Assembly: GCA_963847965.1 (NCBI GenBank)
Contig: CAWKCG010000001.1
Span: forward strand, 62,001 to 126,000
Origin: Palsa-504 sp963847965
GTDB taxonomy: Bacteria > Actinomycetota > Actinomycetes > Streptosporangiales > Streptosporangiaceae
DNA: 64,000 nucleotides
Direction: 5' to 3'
The notes beneath the pieces are model-generated. The model was given only the letters and a program-made list of their open reading frames with translations. It had not been told where the DNA came from and made no database searches. Position 1 is the stretch's first letter. The number at the start of each line of letters is the position of its first letter. Shown piece after piece: positions 15,594-24,247 of this stretch. A program made the translations under genes and the position numbers.

Positions 15594-17126
15594 ATGACCG
15601 ATGATGCACCTGGCGGAAGCCGCCTTCCTCAGCGCCGGAACCTTGTCACAGAGATCCCCGGACCCGTCTCACGCGACCTGACGGCGCGGCGCGAGCGCGC
15701 GGTGGCCCGCGGGGTCAGCACCATGCTGCCGGTGTTCGTCACGGACGCGGGCGGCGGCGTGATCGTCGACGCCGACGGCAACACCCTCATCGACTTCGGA
15801 GCCGGGATCGCGGTGGTCTCGGTGGGCAACGCGGCGCCCCGGGTGGCCGCGCGGGTGGCCGAGCAGGCGGCCAGGTTCACGCACACCTGCTTCATGGTGA
15901 CGCCGTACGAGGGTTACGTGGAGGTCTGCGAGGAACTGGGCAGGCGCACGCCGGGCACGCATGCGAAGCGCTCCGCGCTGTTCAACTCCGGCGCGGAGGC
16001 GGTCGAGAACGCGGTGAAGATCGCCAGGCACGCCACCCGCCGGCAGGCCGTCATCGCGTTCGACCACGGCTACCACGGGCGCACCAACCTCACCATGGCG
16101 CTGACCGCCAAGAACATGCCGTACAAGGACAAGTTCGGGCCGTTCGCCGGCGAGATCTACCGGATGCCGATGGCGTACCCGCTGCGCTGGCCGGGCGGCC
16201 CCGAGGCGTGCCGGACCGACGCCCTGCCCCTGGTCAAGAGCCTGATCCACACCCAGGTCGGCGAGGACAACGTGGCCGCCATCATCATCGAGCCGATCCA
16301 GGGCGAGGGCGGGTTCGTGGTGCCGCCCGACGGGTTCTTGCCCGGGCTGGCCGAGTTCTGCCGCGAGCACGGGATCGTGTTCATCGCCGACGAGATCCAG
16401 ACCGGGTTCTGCCGGACCGGCGACTGGTTCGCCTGCGAGCACGAGGGCGTCGTCCCCGACCTGATCACGACCGCCAAGGGCATCGCGGGCGGGCTGCCGC
16501 TGGCCGGGGTGACCGGGCGCGCCGAGATCATGGACTCGGTGCACTCCGGCGGCCTCGGCGGGACCTACGGCGGCAACCCGGTGGCCTGCGCGGCGGCGCT
16601 CGGCGCGATCGAGACCATGGCGGCCGAGGACCTCGCGGGGCGCGCGCGGCGGATCGGCGAGGTCATGCTGCCCCGGCTGCACAAGCTGGCCGAGACGTAC
16701 CCGGTGATCGCGGAGGTGCGCGGGCGCGGCGCGATGCTGGCCATCGAGCTGACCAGGCCGGGGACGCTGGACCCCGACCCGGCCACCACCACCGCCGTGT
16801 CCCGGGCCTGCCACCAGGCCGGGCTGGTCACGCTGACCACCGGGACGTTCGGCAACGTGATCCGCTTCCTGCCGCCGCTCGTGATCTCCGAAGACCTGCT
16901 CGACGAGGGGCTGTCGATCCTGGAGGACGCGTTCGCCGCGGTCTTGCGGGTAAATGACGCGGGATGCCGAGTTCGCCAGGCTGGCCCTCGCCGCGGAGCC
17001 GAAGCCGTTCTGGCTGGACCGGCCGGATGCGCCGCCGGCCAGGGATCGGCTGCGCGGCGAGGTGGCCTGCGACCTGGCGGTGATAGGCGGCGGGTTCAGC
17101 GGGCTGTGGACCGCGCTGCTTGCTAA
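15594..17126 (+). CDS. gabT: 4-aminobutyrate aminotransferase, C-terminus extended by frameshift
   Basis: A class-III PLP aminotransferase. Signatures include LFNSGAEAVENAVKIARHAT, FDHGYHGRTNLTMALTAK, IIEPIQGEGGFVVPPDGFL, FIADEIQTGFCRTGDWFACE and the PLP lysine in DLITTAKGIAGGLPLAGVTG. It makes succinate semialdehyde from GABA and 2-oxoglutarate. Homology ends at EDAFAAVL near 16943; the frame then reads 60 alien residues. One extra base there would give AVLAGK and a TGA overlapping the next gene's ATG (ATGA at 16954), so a one-base loss is likely. ATG 15594 (MTDDAPGG) is preferred; ATG 15582 is also in frame and neither has a clear ribosome site. Confidence 0.88.
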   Translation: MTDDAPGGSRLPQRRNLVTEIPGPVSRDLTARRERAVARGVSTMLPVFVTDAGGGVIVDADGNTLIDFGAGIAVVSVGNAAPRVAARVAEQAARFTHTCFMVTPYEGYVEVCEELGRRTPGTHAKRSALFNSGAEAVENAVKIARHATRRQAVIAFDHGYHGRTNLTMALTAKNMPYKDKFGPFAGEIYRMPMAYPLRWPGGPEACRTDALPLVKSLIHTQVGEDNVAAIIIEPIQGEGGFVVPPDGFLPGLAEFCREHGIVFIADEIQTGFCRTGDWFACEHEGVVPDLITTAKGIAGGLPLAGVTGRAEIMDSVHSGGLGGTYGGNPVACAAALGAIETMAAEDLAGRARRIGEVMLPRLHKLAETYPVIAEVRGRGAMLAIELTRPGTLDPDPATTTAVSRACHQAGLVTLTTGTFGNVIRFLPPLVISEDLLDEGLSILEDAFAAVLRVNDAGCRVRQAGPRRGAEAVLAGPAGCAAGQGSAARRGGLRPGGDRRRVQRAVDRAAC

Positions 17127-18345
17127 AGCCTCTGATCCCGAACGAGCGGTGGTGCTCCTCGAGGGCAACCGCCTCGGCTGGGCGGCGAGCGGGCGCAACG
17201 GCGGGTTCTGCGAGGCCAGCCTGACCCACGGCGCGGCCAACGGGCGCGAGCGGTTCCCTGCGGAGTTCGGCACGCTGCAGCGGCTGGGGGCGGAGAACCT
17301 CGACGCCATCGAGGCGGACCTGCGCCGGCACGGGATCGACTGCGACTTCGAGCGGACCGGCTCCATCGCCGTCGCCACCGAGGAGTACCAGGTCGGCGGG
17401 CTCCGTGAGTACGCCGGGCACGACGGCGCCACGTTCTGCGACGCCGGGGCGACGCGCGCCGAGGTGAACTCGCCCACCTACCTGGCCGGCGCGTGGGACA
17501 AGACGAGCACGGCGCTGATTCACCCGGCCAGGCTGGCCTGGGGCCTGGCCGCGGCCTGCGAGCGCCTCGGCGTCCGCATCTTTGAGCGCACGCCCGCCAC
17601 CGGGCTGGCCAGCGACGCCTCCGGTATGAGCGTGCGCGTGCGGGACGGCGTGCTGCGGGCCGGGCGGGTGGCCCTCGGGACCAGCGCGTTCCCCGCGCTG
17701 CTGCGCCGGCTGAGGCCCTACACGGTGCCGGTCTACGACTACGTGCTGGTGACCGAGCCGCTCAGCGCGGCGCAGCGGGCCGCGGTCGGATGGCGGAACC
17801 GGCAGGGCATCTGGGACATCGGCAACCAGTTCCACTACTGCCGGCTCACCCCGGATGACCGGATCCTGTGGGGCGGCTTCGACGCCATCTACCACTTCGG
17901 GCGGGGCCTGCGCGCGGCCTACGACCAGCGGCCTGCCACCTTCACGACGCTCGCCGACCACTTCTTTGCCACGTTCCCGCAGCTGGAGGGGATCGGGTTC
18001 ACCCACCGCTGGGGCGGTGCGATCGACACCTGCAGCCGGTTCTGCGCGTTCTTCGGCACCGCGCACCGCGGCCGGGTCGCGTACGCGCTGGGCTATACCG
18101 GGCTCGGCGTGGGCGCTAGCCGGTTCGGCGCGCGGGTCATGCTCGACCTGCTCAGCGGTTCGCCCACCGAGCTGACGCGGCTGGCGATGGTGCGGAGCAA
18201 GCCGGTTCCCTTCCCGCCGGAGCCCCTGGCCTACCTGGGCGTGCAGGCCACCCGCTGGTCGCTGGCCCGCGCCGACCGCCACGGCGGGCGCAGGAACCTG
18301 TGGCTGCGGGCCCTGGACGCGGCCGGGATGGGCTTCGACTCCTGA
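16954..18345 (+). CDS. FAD-dependent oxidoreductase (DadA/PuuB-like)
   Basis: A 463-residue D-amino-acid-oxidase-fold flavoprotein: dinucleotide motif DLAVIGGGFSGLWTALLAK at about residues 40-58, then GNRLGWAASGRNGGFCEASL typical of gamma-glutamylputrescine oxidase/PuuB-like enzymes, and a C-terminal FAD segment GYTGLGVGASRFGARVMLDL. It would oxidise an amine or amino acid to an aldehyde or oxo acid with release of ammonia and H2O2. The ATG overlaps the restored stop of gabT, so the pair probably forms a polyamine/GABA-type operon. The substrate is inferred from the neighbour only. Confidence 0.85.
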   Translation: MTRDAEFARLALAAEPKPFWLDRPDAPPARDRLRGEVACDLAVIGGGFSGLWTALLAKASDPERAVVLLEGNRLGWAASGRNGGFCEASLTHGAANGRERFPAEFGTLQRLGAENLDAIEADLRRHGIDCDFERTGSIAVATEEYQVGGLREYAGHDGATFCDAGATRAEVNSPTYLAGAWDKTSTALIHPARLAWGLAAACERLGVRIFERTPATGLASDASGMSVRVRDGVLRAGRVALGTSAFPALLRRLRPYTVPVYDYVLVTEPLSAAQRAAVGWRNRQGIWDIGNQFHYCRLTPDDRILWGGFDAIYHFGRGLRAAYDQRPATFTTLADHFFATFPQLEGIGFTHRWGGAIDTCSRFCAFFGTAHRGRVAYALGYTGLGVGASRFGARVMLDLLSGSPTELTRLAMVRSKPVPFPPEPLAYLGVQATRWSLARADRHGGRRNLWLRALDAAGMGFDS

Positions 18346-18431
18346 CGCGCAGCCCTGGCTGAACCAGGGGGATGACGCCGAGGCGGTGCCGCGTTACGCT
18401 TTGCACCTGAACGTGCTGGTTGGGGGCGGCG

Positions 18432-18992
18432 ATGGTGGCAGGGCGGGGAGACGGGCCAACCGGGTCCGGCCGCGGACGCCTGCGGGCGTCGCACGCTGAC
18501 CGCGAGCGGGTGGTCGACACGCTCAAGGGCGCGTTCGTGCAGGGCAGGCTGGCCAAGGACGAATTCGACCTGCGGGTGGGCCAGGCGTTCGCGTCGCGGA
18601 CCCACGCGGAGCTGGCCTCCGTCACCGCCGACCTCCCCGCCGAGCGGACCGCGCCGCCGCCCCGGCCCGTCCAGGGCGGGCAGCCAGTTTGGCGGCCCGG
18701 GCCGGTGATCCTGGTGGCGACCGCGCTCTTTGCGAGCGTGCAGGCGTTCGTGTTCCTCCCGGCCTGGCCGGCGAATTCCGAGGGTGATCCCCCGCGCGCG
18801 ATCGTCGGGCTGTTCATGATCAGCACCCTCATGTACCTGTGCACGGTGTTCATAGCCGTATGTCACCTGATCGCCCGCGGACGGGAGAAGCGTCGCGCGG
18901 GGCGGCCGGCACCCGGCGCCGACGGTCAGGCGTCCCGGCGCCCGCCCTCAGCGGGCCCGGGCGGAGAGCTTCCGCCGACACATCGCGGTTGA
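18432..18992 (+). CDS. DUF1707 membrane protein
   Basis: A 186-residue protein with an N-terminal DUF1707 domain (LRASHADRERVVDTLKGAFV, QGRLAKDEFDLRVGQAFASR, THAELASVTADLP) and two transmembrane helices (VILVATALFASVQAFVFLPA and AIVGLFMISTLMYLCTVFIA), ending in a basic, Pro-rich tail. DUF1707 occurs in many actinomycete membrane proteins and has no proven function. ATG 18432 follows GGGGGCGG; an in-frame TTG at 18420 is less likely. Confidence 0.8.
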   Translation: MVAGRGDGPTGSGRGRLRASHADRERVVDTLKGAFVQGRLAKDEFDLRVGQAFASRTHAELASVTADLPAERTAPPPRPVQGGQPVWRPGPVILVATALFASVQAFVFLPAWPANSEGDPPRAIVGLFMISTLMYLCTVFIAVCHLIARGREKRRAGRPAPGADGQASRRPPSAGPGGELPPTHRG

Positions 18993-19069
18993 TTGATTGC
19001 ATTCCCGTCCCCCCAGACACCCGTAACCGCGACCCGGACCGGTGAACCAGCGGCCGTTCGGCTAAATAG

Positions 19070-19843
19070 TCACTGAGGGCGCTGGGCGGCGAGCAGCGGG
19101 ATGGCGGCGATCTTTTCCGCGGTCAGGTCGTCCCACTGGATGCCGGAGGCGGGTCGCGGGCCATGCTGTGAGCGGCAGTCGATGACCCGCTCGGGGGTGA
19201 TGATGAAGTCCACGGGTACGTCGTGGCTAGTGAGCGGGATCGTCCCGGGCGGGAGGACCTGCAGTTCGTGCGCCGTGGTGACCGCGGTGGTGTGCGGGCC
19301 GATGAGGCCCGCCGCGGTGGCCAGGGCGAACTCCAGGTCGGCGAAGCCGCCGCCCTTGCCCAGGCGAGCACCGTCCTCGGCGGCGGCCACGCAGCCCATC
19401 ACGACTAGGTTGACCGGGAGCAACTCGGCCAGCGAGACCCGCCGGGCCGAACGCGAGGCGCCGCTGATCGAGGCCGCCTTGCGCGGCGGATCGCTCAGGT
19501 GCGCGGGATCGAGGGCGAAGAACGGCTCGGCATCGGCCAGCCGCGGCACGGCCATGTACACGGTCTTGCCGTCCTGGAGCGCGCGCTGGCGCACCGGCAG
19601 CTGAGCCGAATCGGGGTTGGCCTTAAGGGTCTCGGCGGCCTGCCACACGCCCATGGCACGGAGCCGCTCGGCGGCGGCCTCGGCACCGGTGAAGTTCGGG
19701 ATGCGGCCTTCGGCGCCGGGGAACCTGGCCACCTTCGCCGCGCGCATCGCGGACCACACCTCCTGCCGCAGCGCGGCCTTGGCGGCCAGGATGTCGGCCG
19801 GACCTCCGGCATCACGATCGTGGCGGGGCGCGCGACGGGGCAT
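19070..19843 (-). CDS. 5-formyltetrahydrofolate cyclo-ligase family protein
   Basis: A 257-residue MTHFS-fold protein. The N-terminal substrate/ATP region is AAKAALRQEVWSAMRAAKVA; the C-terminal half carries DLVVMGCVAAAEDGARLGKG-like sequence (here NLVVMGCVAAAEDGARLGKG) followed by GFADLEFALATAAGLIG and VDFIITPERVIDC, close to the family motif GxGxGYYDR. It would make 5,10-methenyl-THF from 5-formyl-THF with ATP. ATG 19843 has GGAAGG nine bases upstream; ATG 19852 lies on the ribosome site itself. It follows the iron ADH by 35 bp and is probably in the same transcript. Confidence 0.78.
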   Translation of the reverse strand: MPRRAPRHDRDAGGPADILAAKAALRQEVWSAMRAAKVARFPGAEGRIPNFTGAEAAAERLRAMGVWQAAETLKANPDSAQLPVRQRALQDGKTVYMAVPRLADAEPFFALDPAHLSDPPRKAASISGASRSARRVSLAELLPVNLVVMGCVAAAEDGARLGKGGGFADLEFALATAAGLIGPHTTAVTTAHELQVLPPGTIPLTSHDVPVDFIITPERVIDCRSQHGPRPASGIQWDDLTAEKIAAIPLLAAQRPQ

Positions 19844-19878
19844 GACCCTCATCCTTCCGCACGGCGGGCGCAGGGGGA

Positions 19879-21042
19879 TCACAGGGCCTGGAGCAGGATT
19901 TCCTCCAGCTCGGCGTGGCTCAGCGCGACCGGGTTGCCCTGCATGCTGCTCGAGGTCATGGCCTTGGCGGCGACGTCGCCGGCGAGCTGGGGCCCGAGGC
20001 CGAACGCGGCCAGTCCGGGCACGTTGAGCAGGGCCAGGGTCTCCCGGATCCAGGCCAGGCCGTCCTCGATCGACGCGGCGGGATTCCCGGTCAGCAGCCT
20101 GGCCGCCTCGGCGTACCGGCCGAGGGGGTCCTGGCCCGCTCCGGCGGGCCGCCCGGACCGCAGCGCCCGCACGTTCGCGTCGGTGACCGGGGCCAGCACC
20201 GCCGCGCAGGCGATTCCGTGGGGCACGTCCGCGGTCCCGCCGATGACGCCGGCCAGGCCGTGGACGGCGCCGAGCTTCGCGTTGGCCAGGGCCATCCCGC
20301 CCAGGAGGCTGCACAGCGCCATGTCAGCGCGCGCCTGCACGTCCTGCCCGTCGGCGTACGCGGCGCGCAGGGCCGTGCCCGCGCGGCGCAGCCCCTCGCG
20401 GGCCAGCCCGTCGGTCAGCGGGGAGGAGCGGACCGAGACGAAGGGCTCCAGGCACTGGGTGAGCGCGTCCAGGCCGCTGGCCGCGGTAACCGGGGGCGGG
20501 CACGACACGGTCAGCAGCGGGTCGACGAGCGCGACCCGCGGAATCATCAGCGGGCTGCGCAGGCTCGCCTTGACCTGGTGCGCCGGCACGGCGAGCACCG
20601 CGTTGGCGGTCACCTCGGCCCCGGTGCCCGCGGTGGTGGGGACCGCGACGCAGGGCGCCGCGGGCTGGGTGATCGGCCGTCCTGACCCGACGACCTCCAG
20701 GTAGTCCAGCGGGTCACCGCCGTTGCCCAGCAGCATGGCCACGGCCTTGCCGGCATCGATGACGCTGCCGCCGCCGATCGCGGCGACCACGTCCGCGCCG
20801 TGCTCGCGCGCGGCGGCGACCCCGGCCCGGGCCAGCTCCACCGTCGGCTCACCCGCTACCGGGAACACGGCGGCGGGCAGCATCAGGCCGGCCAGCAGCC
20901 CGGCGTGACGCGCCGGGTTCGCGCCCGTGCAGACCAGCGCCCGGGACCCGAGCCCGGCCAGGATGCCCGGCAGCTCGGCGGCCCGGCCCTGACCCACCAC
21001 GATGCGCGCGGCGGTGGCGAACTCGAAACCGGTCGCCGTCAC
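19879..21042 (-). CDS. iron-containing alcohol dehydrogenase
   Basis: A 387-residue group-III dehydrogenase. The nucleotide-binding part reads DVVAAIGGGSVIDAGKAVAM, then CVAVPTTAGTGAEVTANAVL and DALTQCLEPFVS. The metal site is represented by AKLGAVHGLAGVIGGTADVP and HGIACA. It reduces aldehydes or oxidises alcohols with NAD(P)H; maleylacetate reductases share the fold but the sequence does not decide. ATG 21042 overlaps the TGA of the monooxygenase-like gene upstream (ATGA), so the two are coupled, with the cyclo-ligase gene 35 bp downstream. Confidence 0.87.
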   Translation of the reverse strand: MTATGFEFATAARIVVGQGRAAELPGILAGLGSRALVCTGANPARHAGLLAGLMLPAAVFPVAGEPTVELARAGVAAAREHGADVVAAIGGGSVIDAGKAVAMLLGNGGDPLDYLEVVGSGRPITQPAAPCVAVPTTAGTGAEVTANAVLAVPAHQVKASLRSPLMIPRVALVDPLLTVSCPPPVTAASGLDALTQCLEPFVSVRSSPLTDGLAREGLRRAGTALRAAYADGQDVQARADMALCSLLGGMALANAKLGAVHGLAGVIGGTADVPHGIACAAVLAPVTDANVRALRSGRPAGAGQDPLGRYAEAARLLTGNPAASIEDGLAWIRETLALLNVPGLAAFGLGPQLAGDVAAKAMTSSSMQGNPVALSHAELEEILLQAL

Positions 21043-21362
21043 GGCGGGGTGCTGGCCCAGCCCTCGGCGGCGGGCGGGAAGACGGCGGAGAACCGGGCCG
21101 ACTCGCGCGGCTGCGCCATCATCTCCGCGACCGTGTTGCGCCAGAGCGCGTAGTGCGGTGTCAGCTTGTGATCCGCCGAGGCCTGCTCGTCGCGGTAGAC
21201 CTCGACCAGCACGACGTGCGCCGGATCGCCCTGATCCTGGATCACGTCGAACCGCAGCACGCCTGGCTCGGCCAGCGACGCCCGCGCGTTGACCTGCGTC
21301 GCGGCCAGGAAGTCCTCGACCCGTGCGGGCCGGATCCGCGCATGAACATGAACGACCAGCAT
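21039..21362 (-). CDS. antibiotic-biosynthesis-monooxygenase-fold (ABM/LsrG-like) protein
   Basis: A 107-residue protein with a ferredoxin-like ABM fold: MLVVHVHARIRPARVEDFLA, ASLAEPGVLRFDVIQDQGDP, VVLVEVYRDEQASADHKLTP and HYALWRNTVAEMMAQPR. This matches the LsrG/YgiN-like group. ATG 21362 is used; the longer open frame to 21956 is antisense to the DUF4118 gene. It is the first gene of the ABM-ADH-cyclo-ligase group and faces the DUF4118 gene across a 72-bp gap. The role is unknown; members isomerise or oxidise small carbonyl compounds. Confidence 0.8.
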   Translation of the reverse strand: MLVVHVHARIRPARVEDFLAATQVNARASLAEPGVLRFDVIQDQGDPAHVVLVEVYRDEQASADHKLTPHYALWRNTVAEMMAQPRESARFSAVFPPAAEGWASTPP

Positions 21363-21434
21363 GTGCTCATCCTGCCGCTGGCGGTGCCGATCCGCGACGA
21401 GCATCATGGAAGCCAAGGGAGAAGGTGTCAGCCT

Positions 21435-22190
21435 ATGACTCGTTACCTGTCCCGGGACCAGGCGGCGTTTGCCGCCGCCATCGCGGCTCCCCTGGCGGCG
21501 GCGGCCATCCTGCTCCCGTGGCGGTCCAGCTGGTCGAACACGAATGTGGCGCTGCTGCTGGTGGTGGTGGTCGTCGCGGTGTCGGCGATCGGCAACCGGT
21601 GGGCTGGCGCGCTGGCGGCGGTGGGGGCGGCGGTCTGGTTCGACTTCTTCTTCACCGTGCCCTACGAGCGGTTCACCATCAGCCAGTCGGCGGACGTGAC
21701 GACGTTCATCCTGCTGTTCGTAGTCGGCGTGGCGGTCTCGCAGCTCGCGGCCCGCGCCCGCCACCTGAGGGTGGTCACGATCACGAACGAGGACTACCTC
21801 GCGCAGATCCACGAGAGCGCGGCCCTGGCGCAGTCGGCCAGGTCGCCTGACGCGGTCGTCGAGCGCGTCCGCGAGCAGCTCATCGACGTGCTCGGCCTGC
21901 GGGACTGCCGGTTCGAGTACGGCGTCCTGCTCGGCCACCCTCCGCAGCTCGAGCACGACGGCACGGTGATGACCAGGAACGGCCGGTGGCCCGTGGATAC
22001 GTCGGGGCTGCCCGCGGAGGACATCGAGCTGCGAGTGTTCGGCAACGGACGGTACTACGGCAGGTTCATGATGACGCCTAAGGCCGGCAGTACGCCGTCC
22101 CTACAGGCGCGCCTGGTCGCGGTCACCCTGGCCGACACGGCCGGGCGGGCGCTGGGCACCGCGCCGTCCCCGTCCTCCTCCAGGGAATAG
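21435..22190 (+). CDS. DUF4118 (KdpD-like sensor domain) membrane protein
   Basis: A 251-residue protein with four transmembrane helices in the first 105 residues (FAAAIAAPLAAAAILLPW; NVALLLVVVVVAVSAIGNRW; GALAAVGAAVWFDFFFTVPY; DVTTFILLFVVGVAVSQLAA). This is the DUF4118 module of KdpD-type kinases with its YERFTIS loop. A soluble region without kinase motifs follows (no H-box, no ATP-binding N/G boxes). It is a stand-alone sensor or membrane protein. ATG 21435 follows GGGAGAAGG at a 9-10 base spacing. The partner is unknown. Confidence 0.82.
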   Translation: MTRYLSRDQAAFAAAIAAPLAAAAILLPWRSSWSNTNVALLLVVVVVAVSAIGNRWAGALAAVGAAVWFDFFFTVPYERFTISQSADVTTFILLFVVGVAVSQLAARARHLRVVTITNEDYLAQIHESAALAQSARSPDAVVERVREQLIDVLGLRDCRFEYGVLLGHPPQLEHDGTVMTRNGRWPVDTSGLPAEDIELRVFGNGRYYGRFMMTPKAGSTPSLQARLVAVTLADTAGRALGTAPSPSSSRE

Positions 22191-22213
22191 GCCTGAGTTC
22201 CAGCTGCTGGCGA

Positions 22214-24238
22214 TCATCGCCGAGCCGTTCGCGGAAAGGGCCGCCTTCTGCGATCATCGGCTGCGTGGTTGCGATCGACTTCGAAGAACGAGACCTCGAG
22301 GCCAGCGTGCCCGACCTGGCCGCCGGCGGGGCGTGGACCCGGGTGCGGCTGCGCTGGCGGCGTGACCCGCTGACGGGGGCGAGCGCCCGGATCCTGACCG
22401 GGGTCAAGCTCCAGCCGGAGAGCCGGACGGACCTGACCGAGCTCACGGCCAAGCCCGCCTTCTGCCCGTTCGACGCCGAGTACCTCGAGACCGCCACCGT
22501 CCCGTTCCCCGCCGAGCTCACGACCGAGGGCCGGATCCGCGTGGGCCAGGCCGTGGTGGTCCCGAACATCATGGCGTACGCCACCCACAGCGCCGTCGGC
22601 ATCTACGACCCCGGGCGGCACTTCCTCGACCTGGACGAGCTGACGCCCTCCCTGGTGGGAGACGCGCTGGCGGCCATGGTCCGGCATGCCCACGCGGTGC
22701 GGCGGGTTGACCCGTCCGCGGTGTGGAGTTCGGTCAACGCCAACCACCTGCCGCCCTCCGGCGCGTCGCTGGTCCATCCTCACCTCCAGTCGGCGCATGA
22801 CGCGCACGGCCTGACCGCCCAGCGCCTGCTGGTGGAACAGTCCAGGGGCTGGAAGGACAGGCACGGTGCGTACTGGACGGCGCTGGTCGACCAGGAGGCG
22901 GCCGGCCCTCGGTGGGTGGGGCAGACCGGCCGGGTCGCCTGGCTGACGCCCTTCGCGCCGACCGGGTTCCACGAGGTGTGGGGCGTGGTCGACGGCGCGG
23001 CGGACGTGACCGACCTGACCGAGGAGGACACCCGGGCCCTGGGGCAGGGGCTGTCCCGGGTCCTGGCGGCCTACCAGGCCTGGAACCTCACCTCGTTCAA
23101 CTACGGCGTGATCGGCGGCGGGCCGCACGCGCACGAGGACGGGCACCAGGTGCTGCTCAAGGTGGTCAGCAGGTCCAACCCCGATCCCGTCTACCGCAGT
23201 GACGCCACCTACTTCGAGCGGCTGTGGGGAGAGGCGCTGATCGACGTGAGCCCGGAGGAAGTGGCCGAGGGCGTCCGGGCCCGGTTCTGACCGGCACCCC
23301 CCTCCCCCTGCCCAGTCCGGGCTGACTCCGCGGCGCCCTGCGGATGGTAAGCGGATGCCGGTCGTGGAGTTGGCGAGGGAGCGCGGGTCGCGCGGGCGCC
23401 AGGCGCCGCGGGCCACCGCGGCCAGGAAGCCGTCCACGGCGCGGTTGAACTCCCCCGGTTCCTCCAGGTTGGCGGTGTGGCCGGTGCGCGGCAGGATGAC
23501 CAGGCCGGCCGCGGGGATGGTGCGCTTGAGCATCAGCGCGGTCTGGTGGCACCCCTCGTCTTCGTCGCCGACCAGCAGCAGGACCGGGACCGGCACCTGG
23601 GCGAGCTGGCCGGCCAGCGCGAACAGGGACGGCCTGGCCGCCTGCACGCCGCGCATGGTCAGGGCGGCGCCCAGGGAGTCGTGCCCGGCGAGCGCCGCGG
23701 CGAACTCGGCCCAGCCGCGCGGGTTCTTGTTCTGGAACTGGACCCGGGCCGGGCCGACCGCGTAGCGCTCGGCCACCTTGGCCGCGCCCTCGGCCTCGAA
23801 CGCGTCCGCAATGGCCTGCGACTCGGCGCGGAACGCGTCGGCGCGCTCGGGTTCCGCGCCGTATCCGGCCCCGGCGACCACCGCCGAGCGGAGCCGGTCC
23901 GGGTGGTACATGGCCAGGTGCAGCGCGGTGAAGCCGCCCATGGACAGGCCGACCGCGTGGGCCTGGTCGATGCCCAGGCCGTCCAGCACCGCGATCGCGT
24001 CGGCGACCGCGCGGGCCTGCGAGTAGGCGCCCGGATCGGCGGGCACCTGCGAGGGCGGGTACCCGCGCGCCGCGTAGGTGACGCAGCGGTAGCCGGCCGA
24101 GAAGAACCTGACCTGCGGCTCCCAGCTCCGGTGATCGCCGGCGAACTCGTGGATGAACAGCAGCGGCTCGCCCAGCCCGGTCTCCTCGGCGTGCAGCGCC
24201 ACGCCGTCGTCCGTCACGATCCGCGAGATCCGCGACAT
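22214..24238 (-). CDS. alpha/beta hydrolase, stop codon lost (real domain about 23390-24238)
   Basis: Residues 1-280 are a complete alpha/beta hydrolase: oxyanion/HEFAGDHRSWEPQV region, nucleophile elbow GLSMGGF, acid VLLLVGDEDEG and His ILPRTGHTANLEEPG. This is typical of the 3-oxoadipate enol-lactonase/haloperoxidase-like group. The normal end would be near 23390, but no stop occurs; the frame continues to 22214 as 390 low-complexity residues exactly antisense to the GalT-like gene. Only the first 280 residues should be trusted. ATG 24238 lies 9 bp after the GntR stop, so it closes the molybdenum-hydroxylase operon and may hydrolyse a pathway lactone, ester or thioester. Confidence 0.75.
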   Translation of the reverse strand: MSRISRIVTDDGVALHAEETGLGEPLLFIHEFAGDHRSWEPQVRFFSAGYRCVTYAARGYPPSQVPADPGAYSQARAVADAIAVLDGLGIDQAHAVGLSMGGFTALHLAMYHPDRLRSAVVAGAGYGAEPERADAFRAESQAIADAFEAEGAAKVAERYAVGPARVQFQNKNPRGWAEFAAALAGHDSLGAALTMRGVQAARPSLFALAGQLAQVPVPVLLLVGDEDEGCHQTALMLKRTIPAAGLVILPRTGHTANLEEPGEFNRAVDGFLAAVARGAWRPRDPRSLANSTTGIRLPSAGRRGVSPDWAGGGGCRSEPGPDALGHFLRAHVDQRLSPQPLEVGGVTAVDGIGVGPADHLEQHLVPVLVRVRPAADHAVVERGEVPGLVGRQDPGQPLPQGPGVLLGQVGHVRRAVDHAPHLVEPGRREGRQPGDPAGLPHPPRAGRLLVDQRRPVRTVPVLPAPGLFHQQALGGQAVRVMRRLEVRMDQRRAGGRQVVGVDRTPHRGRVNPPHRVGMPDHGRQRVSHQGGRQLVQVEEVPPGVVDADGAVGGVRHDVRDHHGLAHADPALGRELGGERDGGGLEVLGVERAEGGLGRELGQVRPALRLELDPGQDPGARPRQRVTPPAQPHPGPRPAGGQVGHAGLEVSFFEVDRNHAADDRRRRPFPRTARR
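22265..23290 (+). CDS. galactose-1-phosphate uridylyltransferase-like protein (GalT/HIT fold)
   Basis: A 341-residue GalT-superfamily protein. It has the zinc-type PAFCPFDAEY near residue 65 and the nucleotidyl-transfer site SVNANHLPPSGASLVHPHLQ with the HPHxQ core near residue 175. The C-terminal half ends with DGHQVLLKVVSRSNP. It would transfer a nucleoside monophosphate between sugar phosphates, but no other Leloir gene is near, so the substrate is open. The start is GTG 22265. The whole gene lies antisense to the runaway 3' part of the alpha/beta hydrolase frame. Confidence 0.78.
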   Translation: MVAIDFEERDLEASVPDLAAGGAWTRVRLRWRRDPLTGASARILTGVKLQPESRTDLTELTAKPAFCPFDAEYLETATVPFPAELTTEGRIRVGQAVVVPNIMAYATHSAVGIYDPGRHFLDLDELTPSLVGDALAAMVRHAHAVRRVDPSAVWSSVNANHLPPSGASLVHPHLQSAHDAHGLTAQRLLVEQSRGWKDRHGAYWTALVDQEAAGPRWVGQTGRVAWLTPFAPTGFHEVWGVVDGAADVTDLTEEDTRALGQGLSRVLAAYQAWNLTSFNYGVIGGGPHAHEDGHQVLLKVVSRSNPDPVYRSDATYFERLWGEALIDVSPEEVAEGVRARF

Positions 24239-24247
24239 CCGCCCTCC

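Noticed and set aside
15669..18282. Long minus-strand frames opposite gabT and the FAD oxidase
   Set aside because: Low-complexity Arg/Gly/Pro translation, no domain motifs, and exactly antisense to two well-conserved genes; a high-G+C shadow.
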